From Peribacillus sp044761985 (lineage in GTDB: Bacteria; Bacillota; Bacilli; Bacillales; DSM-1321): 64,000 bases of DNA. The stretch covers positions 186,001 through 250,000 of the forward strand of contig NZ_JBIWDK010000007.1 of NCBI RefSeq assembly GCF_044761985.1, read 5' to 3'. Position numbers and translations under genes: made by a program. Below, in pieces: positions 57,596 to 64,000 of this stretch. The notes under the pieces are model-generated. The model saw only the letters and a list, made by a program, of their open reading frames with translations, was not told the origin of the DNA and made no database searches. The stretch's first letter is position 1. Each line of letters opens with the position of its first letter.

Positions 57596-58576
57596 ATGAC
57601 ACTTGAGTATAAAGTGAGGAAAAATGTTCTACACCTTACGGATAAGGAAAAAAAGAAATACATCACTGCCGTTTTAGCCTTAAAGGAAAAAGGGATCTAT
57701 GATCGATATGTCGCCTGGCATTTGGCAGGAGGGGCGTTTCAAACTCCGCCGGGAGGAGATCCAACCACTGAAAGCCCTGCACACAATCATGCTAATCCAA
57801 GCGCAAGGAGTGTCGCGGAGAATTTACATGGAAATCATAGAGACCATAGAAGTGCCGCACATATGGGGCCAGCATTCTTGCCATGGCATCGCGATTTCCT
57901 TTGGCGCTTTGAACGTGATCTCCAAAAGATTGACCCAAGTGTGACCATTCCATATTGGGATTGGGCGGCTGATTCGGAACTGGAAGATCCGTCTTCATCC
58001 CCAGTTTGGGACGATGATTTTATGGGGGGGAACGGAAACAGGAGAAATGACTTTCTTGTCACAGAGGGACCTTTTGCAGCGGGACAGTGGGAAGTCATCG
58101 ACGAACAGGGGAATCCTGCAGGGGGATTAAGGCGAAACTTTGCTGCAAGTGAACCGGTAGCGACCTTACCGACGAAAGCAGATGTGAAGGAAGTGCTGAA
58201 GGTCACTCCATATGACTCGCCTCCTTGGAATACGACGAGCACCCCGAGTTTTCGCAATCAACTTGAAGGGTTCATAGATGGACCTCAACTTCATAATCGT
58301 GTCCATGGTTGGGTTGGGGGCCATATGGGATCTGTCCCTACCTCACCGAATGATCCTGTTTTCTTTTTGCATCATGCAAATGTAGACCGGATATGGGTAA
58401 TGTGGAAAATCCTTAACCGGCAGGAAAGATATTTGCCAAGAAAAGGGGGACCATTCGGCCACAATTTACATGATCCCATGTTTCCATGGGACACGACGCC
58501 TAAAGATATGATCAACCATCGGAAGCTTGGGTATATTTATGATATGGAGAGAAAGGCTGTCAAAGGAGAGCATTGA
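57596..58576 (+). CDS. Tyrosinase family type-3 copper protein
   Basis: A 326-residue enzyme with both copper sites. CuA ligands are His42 (VAWHLAGG), His89 (SAAHMGP) and His98 (FLPWHRDFLWRFE). CuB ligands are His233 and His237 (QLHNRVHGWVGGHM) and His260 (FFLHHANVDRIW). Tyrosinases oxidise phenols and catechols to quinones and lead to melanin. There is no signal peptide or C-terminal lid domain, and length is somewhat above the 290 of Bacillus megaterium tyrosinase. ATG 57596 follows AAAAGGGG. Divergent from marR; shared control by the operator at 57452 is possible. Monocistronic. Confidence 0.9.
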   Translation: MTLEYKVRKNVLHLTDKEKKKYITAVLALKEKGIYDRYVAWHLAGGAFQTPPGGDPTTESPAHNHANPSARSVAENLHGNHRDHRSAAHMGPAFLPWHRDFLWRFERDLQKIDPSVTIPYWDWAADSELEDPSSSPVWDDDFMGGNGNRRNDFLVTEGPFAAGQWEVIDEQGNPAGGLRRNFAASEPVATLPTKADVKEVLKVTPYDSPPWNTTSTPSFRNQLEGFIDGPQLHNRVHGWVGGHMGSVPTSPNDPVFFLHHANVDRIWVMWKILNRQERYLPRKGGPFGHNLHDPMFPWDTTPKDMINHRKLGYIYDMERKAVKGEH

Positions 58577-58592
58577 TACGAAAAGCGGTAAC

Positions 58593-58628
58593 AAAAAAAA
58601 CGCGGTGAATACAATCACTGCGTTTTTA
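58593..58628. terminator. Bidirectional intrinsic terminator
   Basis: AACGCGGTGA and TCACTGCGTT pair (one G-T position) around a six-base loop, with A's before and T's after. Confidence 0.85.
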
Positions 58629-58634
58629 TAGTGA

Positions 58635-59606
58635 TCAAGCGCTCTCGGAAGAAGGATCCGCTCTCTTTTCTCTCGTGTGTGAAACGTAGCTATGCAGGAT
58701 CATTCCAAGAATCACGATGAAGATTCCTAACCAGGAAAGGGCGGAAGGAATCGGGAGCGATAAAAATACCAGTTCACCAGCTAAGGCGAATAGGACCTCC
58801 ATTGATTGTGTCGCTTCAACGGAAGCTAGTTTCTGCATGTTCCCCCGCACCATATCGGTGGCCTTGAAAAACAGGACCGTTGCAATCACACCTGAAAAGA
58901 GGGCAACCAAAAGTGATTGGAAACTCTGCATCATCGTTGGCGCCCCAACGGTGAAAAAACCATACAACGAAAGTAAAAACCAAAACGGGAGGCTTGCCAA
59001 TGTCATGCCCAACACCCGTTGGTAGGCATCCAAACGTCCTCGAGAAACGTCCATCATTTTACGATTTCCAAGTGGGTAAGCAAAGGAGGCAAGAAGGACC
59101 GGAACGACACCCAACAAGAGATTGCTGAATGTAATATGCTTGGTGTGCTCCACCTGCATCAATATAATTCCAAACAGGATGATCAAGGACATGCTAAGCC
59201 CTTTCAAGGAGATTTTGCCTTTTTGCCTTAGAAGCCCATCCTTTGTTTCAAACATTTCAAAAAATAGCGGGGCGAGTAAAGCACCGGATATGATCGTGAC
59301 TTGCCAGGTCCCGGCGATTAACCAGCCAGGTGAGTATGCCGAAGCATAGCATAATGGTGCATAAAATAACCCGAACCCAACGAAACTCCAAAGTAGCCAA
59401 GTTCCGGGTTGTTCTTTCATCACAAGGAGAAGAGGGCGAAGGTTTTTCCTGCTCAGAACGATACATAGCAGAAAAGGAACCATAAAGATATATCTTAAGG
59501 AAGCGCTCCAAATCCAACTGCCACCAGCCAATTCCATCGACTGATTGAGAACGAAGGTAAACGCAAAGAAGAGAGCGGAACAAACCCCTATTAAAATCGG
59601 TCGCAA
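58635..59606 (-). CDS. EmrE-like multidrug efflux transporter (DMT superfamily)
   Basis: A protein of about 323 residues with ten membrane helices, the two-repeat DMT architecture. It begins RPILIGVCSALFFAFTFVLN then GGSWIWSASLRYIFMVPFLL, which matches the multidrug resistance efflux family of Bacillaceae (PF13536). Later blocks are LYASAYSPGWLIAGTW-like and SVEATQSMEVLFALAGELVF. TTG 59604-59606 is favoured, with GAGGTGA five bases upstream; open frame continues to 59666. Drug specificity unknown; shares the terminator with the tyrosinase gene but is otherwise isolated. Confidence 0.75.
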   Translation of the reverse strand: MRPILIGVCSALFFAFTFVLNQSMELAGGSWIWSASLRYIFMVPFLLCIVLSRKNLRPLLLVMKEQPGTWLLWSFVGFGLFYAPLCYASAYSPGWLIAGTWQVTIISGALLAPLFFEMFETKDGLLRQKGKISLKGLSMSLIILFGIILMQVEHTKHITFSNLLLGVVPVLLASFAYPLGNRKMMDVSRGRLDAYQRVLGMTLASLPFWFLLSLYGFFTVGAPTMMQSFQSLLVALFSGVIATVLFFKATDMVRGNMQKLASVEATQSMEVLFALAGELVFLSLPIPSALSWLGIFIVILGMILHSYVSHTREKRADPSSESA

Positions 59607-59798
59607 TCGACTCACCTCTATCTGTTTTTTTGCCACCAACCCCATCATATCGGACGCAAGATTCAATGGGTACCATAAAGATGTATACTCAGTTCGGAAT
59701 AATTATCAGAATATTGAAACCTGATTCTTTGTTAAATTGTCTACCAGTTACCAAATAAAATCAACAACGTTTTCACTAAAATCATGAATCTACCTATT

Positions 59799-59817
59799 TT
59801 CGACAAAATACGACAAT
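59799..59817. promoter_or_regulatory. Upstream pair of Spo0A-box-like sites
   Basis: TTCGACAAA at 59799 and TACGACAAT at 59809 are two 0A-box-like sequences ten bases apart, in the opposite orientation to the pair at 60030. They lie about 180 bases upstream of the abrB promoter. Confidence 0.6.
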
Positions 59818-59985
59818 GTGTAATTGTTGGTATTTTTGAAGAAAATTTGAATAAAAATATATTAATATATAAGAAAAGATAAAAAATACTCTCTTTAAAC
59901 CTATAAAAGTGCCATTATATCAGTGTTTATTCCGTATTTTTCGAATCTTCTAATAGAAGGTAGATAATATATTAAGATACGGTAA

Positions 59986-60014
59986 TTGACGAAATTGGGA
60001 AGGGGTGGTATCTT
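59986..60014 (+). promoter_or_regulatory. abrB promoter
   Basis: TTGACG and TATCTT are separated by 17 bases, placing the transcription start near 60021, just before the 0A boxes at 60030. Confidence 0.7.
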
Positions 60015-60029
60015 TAATAAGAGAAAAGA

Positions 60030-60048
60030 ATGTCGAATTTTGACGAAT
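60030..60048. promoter_or_regulatory. Tandem Spo0A boxes in the abrB leader
   Basis: ATGTCGAAT followed by TTGACGAAT, ten bases apart, match the 0A-box pair that lies at the same place in B. subtilis abrB. Spo0A-phosphate bound here represses abrB at the start of sporulation. Confidence 0.85.
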
Positions 60049-60083
60049 ATAATAATGCATAATAAATAGTGAGGTAATGACAA

Positions 60084-60368
60084 ATGAAATCTACAGGTAT
60101 TGTACGTAAAGTTGACGAATTAGGCCGGGTGGTAATTCCAATCGAATTACGCCGTACATTAGGAATTAAAGAGAAGGACGCTTTGGAAATCTATGTAGAA
60201 CAAGAGCGTATCATTCTTCAAAAATATAAACCGAACATGACTTGTCAAGTAACGGGTGAAACATCTGATGACAATATGAAACTTGCTGGTGGTAAGTTAA
60301 TCCTTAGCCAAGAAGGCGCTGAACTTCTAATTAAAGAAATTCAAGCTAGCCTTGAAACAGCAAAATAA
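60084..60368 (+). CDS. abrB: Transition-state regulator AbrB
   Basis: A 94-residue protein beginning MKSTGIVRKVDELGRVVIPI. It is nearly identical to B. subtilis AbrB in the N-terminal swapped-hairpin DNA-binding domain (residues 1-50; key LGRVVIPIELRRTLGI) and very similar in the C-terminal oligomerisation part (TCQVTGETSDDNMKLAGGKL). It lacks the MF extension of the B. subtilis protein. AbrB holds down competence, antibiotic and sporulation genes during growth. ATG 60084 follows GAGGTAATGACAA. The leader carries the Spo0A sites. Terminator follows. Confidence 0.93.
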   Translation: MKSTGIVRKVDELGRVVIPIELRRTLGIKEKDALEIYVEQERIILQKYKPNMTCQVTGETSDDNMKLAGGKLILSQEGAELLIKEIQASLETAK

Positions 60369-60381
60369 TAGTTTTCAAGTA

Positions 60382-60423
60382 AAAAAAGTGCAACGGGAAG
60401 AAATTACCCGTTGCGCTTTTTTA
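60382..60423 (+). terminator. Intrinsic terminator after abrB
   Basis: AAAAGTGCAACGGG pairs with CCCGTTGCGCTTTT around a nine-base loop, followed by T's. Confidence 0.9.
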
Positions 60424-60517
60424 TTCTTCTATTAATCTCCTATCATTCTTACACGAACATAAAAAATGACGTTACCCATAAGAAGAATTCACATTGATAG
60501 TTTGCCCGACTTTCGGA

Positions 60518-61054
60518 TTAATCATTTGGATTGATTATGGCTAATATCTGGTGATCTTCCCAGCGCCCCTGTATTTTTACACTTTGTTTTGCGATTCCTT
60601 CTTTGTGAAAACCGACCTTTTCCAAAACGCGTATGGAACCTATGTTATGTGGCATAACCCCAGCCTCAATCCTATGTAAACCAATCGTTTCAAAAGCATA
60701 ATCCACCACCATTTTGGCAGCTTCTGTAGTGTAACCATTCCCATTGTTTTTTTGGTCTAAGTAATAACCCATGGTGGCACTTTGAAGGGGCCCGCGAATA
60801 ATATGAAACAGGCTGATCGTTCCTATTAACCTATGATTAGTATTCAGGAAGATTCCAAACTCGTAACTACTATTTCCTTTTGACTTATGTCCCGAAGTTA
60901 TGATTTCCTTTTGTTTTTCTAAAGAATAGTAGTTAGCTGGTTGGTCTGTCGAAAATGGTTCAAAGAACGGCCTATTTTCCACTAGCAATTGTAGTAAATT
61001 TTCAGCATCTGATAGTATAAGTTGTCTTACATATATATTTTTACTGGATAACAC
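60518..61054 (-). CDS. GNAT family N-acetyltransferase (RimJ/RimL type)
   Basis: A 178-residue GNAT enzyme. The N-terminus IYVRQLILSDAENLLQLLVE is the substrate arm. The strand with HRLIGTISLFHIIRGPLQSA leads to the acetyl-CoA loop YLDQKNNGNGYTTEAAKMVV (QxxGxG/T pattern) near residue 100. HRIEAGVMPHNIGSIRVLEK near 131 is the conserved last strand and helix. GTG 61052-61054 is the start, with GAAGGGGG nine bases before. Close in type to B. subtilis YdaF/YjcK-like ribosomal or small-molecule acetyltransferases; target unknown. Confidence 0.85.
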   Translation of the reverse strand: MLSSKNIYVRQLILSDAENLLQLLVENRPFFEPFSTDQPANYYSLEKQKEIITSGHKSKGNSSYEFGIFLNTNHRLIGTISLFHIIRGPLQSATMGYYLDQKNNGNGYTTEAAKMVVDYAFETIGLHRIEAGVMPHNIGSIRVLEKVGFHKEGIAKQSVKIQGRWEDHQILAIINPND

Positions 61055-61328
61055 GATTGACCCCCTTCAGTTAATGGAATATATTTCATTATACACTATC
61101 GCTCGGTATACCATAGCAAAGACAAAGATAACCACGGCACGTATCACAGAGGCAGTATTTCGACCATGCTACGCCAGTTGGGCCACTTATCCACCATGAA
61201 CGACTACTCCTTTTTTGGAATCAGGAACTTGCGGAACTAATATAATTAGGGATGAAGGAAGAAAAGTACTTCCTGGAAGTAAGATGGAGATAGCTGCTTC
61301 AACAATCCGAAAAAAGGAGCGTGTTATA

Positions 61329-61529
61329 GTGGCAAAGAAACGTTTTGAGGACATTTATACAGAAGGAAAAATGGCTGTTATTAAAATAATTCGTGATAAT
61401 GAAACAGGAGTCCTATATATGTTTCATTATGGCGGTCCTACTTCTGGGTTAACGGTTATGGTTGATAAAGATGGAAAACCTTTAGTTGATAAAGACTTTA
61501 TAGCTGAGTCTGGGACTTCAGTTGAGTAA
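61329..61529 (+). CDS. DUF6440 family small protein
   Basis: A 66-residue protein. GTG 61329 is chosen for AAAGGAG nine bases upstream; the longer frame to 61215 lacks a site. The sequence MAKKRFEDIYTEGKMAVIKI, then DNETGVLYMFHYGGPTSGLT and DKDGKPLVDKDF, is the usual DUF6440 pattern of RFxxxYxxGxxxVIxDxxTGVxYLxxxxGxxxGLTxLxDxDGKP. Biochemical role unknown. A terminator overlaps just after its stop. Confidence 0.8.
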   Translation: MAKKRFEDIYTEGKMAVIKIIRDNETGVLYMFHYGGPTSGLTVMVDKDGKPLVDKDFIAESGTSVE

Positions 61530-61535
61530 TGGGTC

Positions 61536-61564
61536 GGCCACTTCCATATGGAGGTGGCTTTTTC
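61536..61564 (+). terminator. Intrinsic terminator after DUF6440
   Basis: GCCACTTCC and GGAGGTGGC pair (one T-G position) around a four-base ATAT loop, followed by T's. Confidence 0.85.
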
Positions 61565-61658
61565 ACACTATGTCACAAAGAAATATTTAACAGGTGGCTA
61601 GATCCATTTATAACGAACACTAAGAAAATAAAATGTACGGGCATTGGAAACTCACTTT

Positions 61659-62093
61659 CTAAGAATGTAGAAGAGACTTTAGGTAATCCACATGTTCCCG
61701 GTCTTTATCAAGAATTCTATGGACTAGATTTAGACTTTCTTCATCTAATTTATCCCTTACTAGGTCCTCACTCATTCTTATTCCATATAGGTTTTCCCCT
61801 TTAATGGCATGTTTAATAATCTCTTCCTCTGAATTGTAATTTTCCACTACATTTACAATGCCTGCCTCGATCTTTCCAATGATCCCCTCACTCGTTACAG
61901 GTGTACCACCTAGATGCTGAATTCTCTCTGAAATGAGGGTCGCATGATTTTTTTGGTCTTTCTGAATTGAAATGAACGAGTCTTTTAAAGAGGAATGTTG
62001 CAGTTTTTCTATAAAGCGTTCATAGGCGTGAATGCCCATGTATGTTCCCTGTAAGAATTTATTCAGTATCTTAATCGTTTGTTCTTGATCCAA
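61659..62093 (-). CDS. DUF2383 ferritin-like helical protein
   Basis: A 144-residue four-helix protein: QTIKILNKFLQGTYMGIHAY, ERFIEKLQHSSLKDSFISIQ, KDQKNHATLISERIQHLGGT and HRILDKDREHVDYLKSLLHS. The spacing of Glu and His residues in helices 1, 2 and 4 (GIHAYERF, DQKNHATLI, DREHVDYL) is that of ferritin-like DUF2383 proteins found in Bacillus spores and vegetative cells. TTG 62091-62093 is the start with GGGAGTG six bases before; a GTG three codons upstream lies inside that site. Metal binding is an inference. Confidence 0.8.
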   Translation of the reverse strand: MDQEQTIKILNKFLQGTYMGIHAYERFIEKLQHSSLKDSFISIQKDQKNHATLISERIQHLGGTPVTSEGIIGKIEAGIVNVVENYNSEEEIIKHAIKGENLYGIRMSEDLVRDKLDEESLNLVHRILDKDREHVDYLKSLLHS

Positions 62094-62158
62094 TCGTATC
62101 ACTCCCTATAGATAATGATCTTAGTATGCGCTGTACAAATGAAAATTATCTGCATACT

Positions 62159-62186
62159 AAAAGGGGCCTGAAATTGGCCCCTTTTA
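62159..62186. terminator. Intrinsic terminator
   Basis: AAAAGGGGCC and GGCCCCTTTT form a perfect ten-pair stem with a seven-base loop; the flanking T/A runs suit either direction. It ends the GNAT gene at 62204. Confidence 0.8.
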
Positions 62187-62203
62187 GTAGATCACTCGAA
62201 ATG

Positions 62204-62641
62204 TTAGATGGAATAATGATAAAAAAAGTTCGATTCTTTTACGAATCCAAATCTCTCATAAAGCCTTTGCGCAGTAACATTCTCCTTACCGGTCTCAAGG
62301 AATACCCCTTTTGCTCCCGATTCTTTTGCAAAATCGACGGCGGCTTGTAATAAATTCTCACCAATTCCTCTCTTGCGGGCACTTTCCTTTACGAATAAAT
62401 CGTTCAAGATCCATGACCGTTTCATGCTTATCGATGAAAAGGAAGGATATAATTGAACAAAACCCAATGAATCGTTACCATCCCTTGCAATGAAGACGAC
62501 CGATTCCTCGTTCTCTAGTCTTTCTCTTAAAAAATGCTGAGCCCCTTCAAGATTAGAGGGTTGCTCATAGAAAACCCTGTATGAATCAAATAACTCGCTA
62601 AGTGAATCAAGCTCTGCCATTGTGGCTTTTTTGATGACCAT
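62204..62641 (-). CDS. GNAT family N-acetyltransferase
   Basis: A 145-residue GNAT protein: an N-terminal VIKKATMAELDSLSELFDSY, beta strands with SLGFVQLYPSFSSISMKRSW, the acetyl-CoA loop LFVKESARKRGIGENLLQAA (RxxGIG) near residue 86, and the C-terminal AKGVFLETGKENVTAQRLYE then RFGFVK. ATG 62639-62641 is chosen for GGAGG eight bases upstream; a longer frame starts five codons earlier. A generic small-molecule or protein acetyltransferase; target unknown. Confidence 0.85.
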   Translation of the reverse strand: MVIKKATMAELDSLSELFDSYRVFYEQPSNLEGAQHFLRERLENEESVVFIARDGNDSLGFVQLYPSFSSISMKRSWILNDLFVKESARKRGIGENLLQAAVDFAKESGAKGVFLETGKENVTAQRLYERFGFVKESNFFYHYSI

Positions 62642-62747
62642 GCATGAAACCTCCAATTATATTCCGAATAATCCAATAATACCATTCAGGAACACCTATT
62701 GTTCATTTTATTACTAGTCAAATGAATTCAGTTTCCCAAAAAGTGCT

Positions 62748-63863
62748 CTATGAGATCGCGAAGTTTTCTTTTATGAAGTCTCGGAATTTTGGATTGGTTA
62801 GGATTTGAAGTTGGAAATCATTTAGACTTCGGGTAAGTTTTTCTTGGTTCATGGAGGATAGATTATTTGAAAAAAGGGCGAGCTCTGTCCTATTTCCGTC
62901 TCTATCTGTTGCGTACATGGCCACCGTTAGAACGAAAGCGGTAGATCCTCCCTTTTGACCAGCATGTAAAAGCCATTTGCGATTACTGGGATTCTTCATC
63001 AATTGCTCCATGATGGGATCAAGGTGTTCATGAACATGTTGATCAAGATCCATCTTATTGTTTAATATCTTCATGATCGATACATAGTCTTTTGTAGTGG
63101 CTCGTGACAAACGATCAGACCAAATTTTTTGAAAATCAAGAGACAGCAGTTTCGTTGCTTCTTTCTTCTCTTGTTCTGTAGGTGGTTTGCTTTTCCATCG
63201 CTCATTAATGGCAAGTGCCCAACTTCGGTACTCTGTCATTTCCATCTTTTCCATCGCATGCAGCGTCTCTTTTCTTGTGAAATTCTTTTCTTTCATGAGA
63301 GTGCTAGGTATGAAAAGGGAAGCGCTAATCGGATACAGGGGTTCGTGGTTCGGGATTCCTAAGCTTTTTGGGACGGAATTGATGCTATCCAGCCCTAGAA
63401 GGTTCATTAAATAATCTGTATTCGCATTAGAACTGTAGGCAATCATTCCATTCACGACCTCGCATAAAGGAACGTTCCCGCTCGTTCCTACCTGTGAAAG
63501 CCAGGCTTCATGTGCACCGCCATCTGTTTTGGGTATGTAAAATTTCTCGATGTCCGCTATTTGCACTTTTTGATCAGGATCCATTAATCCTTCCGCAGCC
63601 TGTTGAGCGTATTCAATGGCCATGATGATTTTAACGGTGCTTGCTAATGGAAGCTGCACGGTTGAGTTAACCTCGGCAATCTTCTCATCATTATGATGGA
63701 TGAATAAAGAAATATCTTTGCTCTCAGCATACTTTTTAATGAAATGAACGATATAGTCAGGGTTTGCCTCATATCTAGCCTTCATAAACTTCCAGAATCC
63801 AATTCCTGCAACCAGGCTGGGAAGTAGTAATTTTCCCCTATTAAATAGAATATTCCTCTTCAA
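62748..63863 (-). CDS. Class A beta-lactamase-like serine hydrolase
   Basis: A 371-residue protein. A membrane anchor or signal helix near residues 11-28 (LLLPSLVAGIGFWKFM) is followed by a beta-lactamase/PBP-type domain. The SxxK motif is LASTVKI near residue 75 and the SxN-type motif is AYSSNANTDY near 143. A KxG-like motif is GQKGGSTAFVLT near 308. TTG 63861-63863 is the start, with TAGGGGCGTG before it. It is longer than true class A beta-lactamases (about 290) owing to the anchor and an insertion. The conserved E166 loop is not obvious, so it may act on another substrate. Not necessarily a resistance gene. Confidence 0.8.
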   Translation of the reverse strand: MKRNILFNRGKLLLPSLVAGIGFWKFMKARYEANPDYIVHFIKKYAESKDISLFIHHNDEKIAEVNSTVQLPLASTVKIIMAIEYAQQAAEGLMDPDQKVQIADIEKFYIPKTDGGAHEAWLSQVGTSGNVPLCEVVNGMIAYSSNANTDYLMNLLGLDSINSVPKSLGIPNHEPLYPISASLFIPSTLMKEKNFTRKETLHAMEKMEMTEYRSWALAINERWKSKPPTEQEKKEATKLLSLDFQKIWSDRLSRATTKDYVSIMKILNNKMDLDQHVHEHLDPIMEQLMKNPSNRKWLLHAGQKGGSTAFVLTVAMYATDRDGNRTELALFSNNLSSMNQEKLTRSLNDFQLQILTNPKFRDFIKENFAIS

Positions 63864-64000
63864 AGAATCACGCCCCTACCTCGATTTCCTTTTTCTGTAT
63901 ATACGATTGTTAAAAGGGAAGGTTTCACATTTTCTGAATAAATTTACCATATATATCCTTTTTCGAATTAAAAGATGATAGATTACACGATTTTCATTTT

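Noticed and set aside
62748..63863. Acquired antibiotic-resistance beta-lactamase
   Set aside because: The fold motifs are present, but the anchor, extra length and unclear catalytic Glu make a true resistance enzyme doubtful, and nothing mobile is next to it.

Overview
The window looks like a chromosomal segment of a Gram-positive, spore-forming member of the Bacillaceae. The evidence is abrB with tandem Spo0A boxes, a Cse60-like gene, an IDEAL-domain protein, a rocD ornithine aminotransferase gene under a sigma-54 promoter with a RocR-type activator, small DUF1659/DUF2922/YvrJ genes, many GTG/TTG starts behind strong AGGAGG-type ribosome binding sites, and compact T-tailed hairpin terminators. 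The gene set resembles Bacillus/Peribacillus; the species cannot be fixed from sequence alone. No rRNA, tRNA or CRISPR array was seen.

Layout. 1-8.5 kb: the start of a membrane spermidine synthase-like gene with DUF350 and DUF4247-like neighbours (cut by the window edge), small lipoproteins and membrane proteins, a DCC-family protein, a DUF1659/DUF2922/YvrJ trio, an acetyltransferase and an acyl-CoA ligase. Two intergenic clusters here (3.75 and 6.95 kb) carry a 20-21 bp-period repeat. 8.6-14.85 kb: a type VII secretion effector module on the minus strand. Two small WXG/Lap-like partners are followed by an LXG protein with a glycine-zipper C-terminus, then eight related three-helix membrane proteins (one frameshifted). 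This looks like a membrane-targeting toxin with an expanded immunity array. 15-30 kb: ordinary core and accessory genes (TetR plus DHA2 efflux pump, ABM and VOC enzymes, two tandem EEP-type hydrolases, a phospholipase D protein, MFS carriers, LysE, an MBL hydrolase, PAP2). This stretch includes one frameshifted gene and one MITE-like inverted repeat. 30-46.6 kb: TcyP-type cystine carrier, a yybP-ykoY (Mn2+) riboswitch ahead of a YrzF-like kinase, the RocR-like regulator with rocD and an amidohydrolase, NUDIX enzymes, cytochrome P450, Ogt, PsiE and a CatE-like dioxygenase behind an operator-bearing promoter.

46.6-53.1 kb is an AT-rich accessory island. It holds a broken fragment of an elongation factor G gene, an unknown small gene, a 1175-residue SIR2-domain protein that resembles anti-phage sirtuins, and a decayed tyrosine recombinase. 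It ends at a SWIM-SNF2 helicase gene. 56.4-64 kb returns to core-like genes: MarR/DUF3147 with a clear operator, a tyrosinase, an EmrE-like exporter, abrB, two GNAT acetyltransferases, a DUF2383 protein and a class A beta-lactamase-like protein.

The most noteworthy items are the toxin module with its multi-copy membrane immunity candidates, the SIR2 island, the riboswitch-kinase pairing and the two helically phased repeat clusters.
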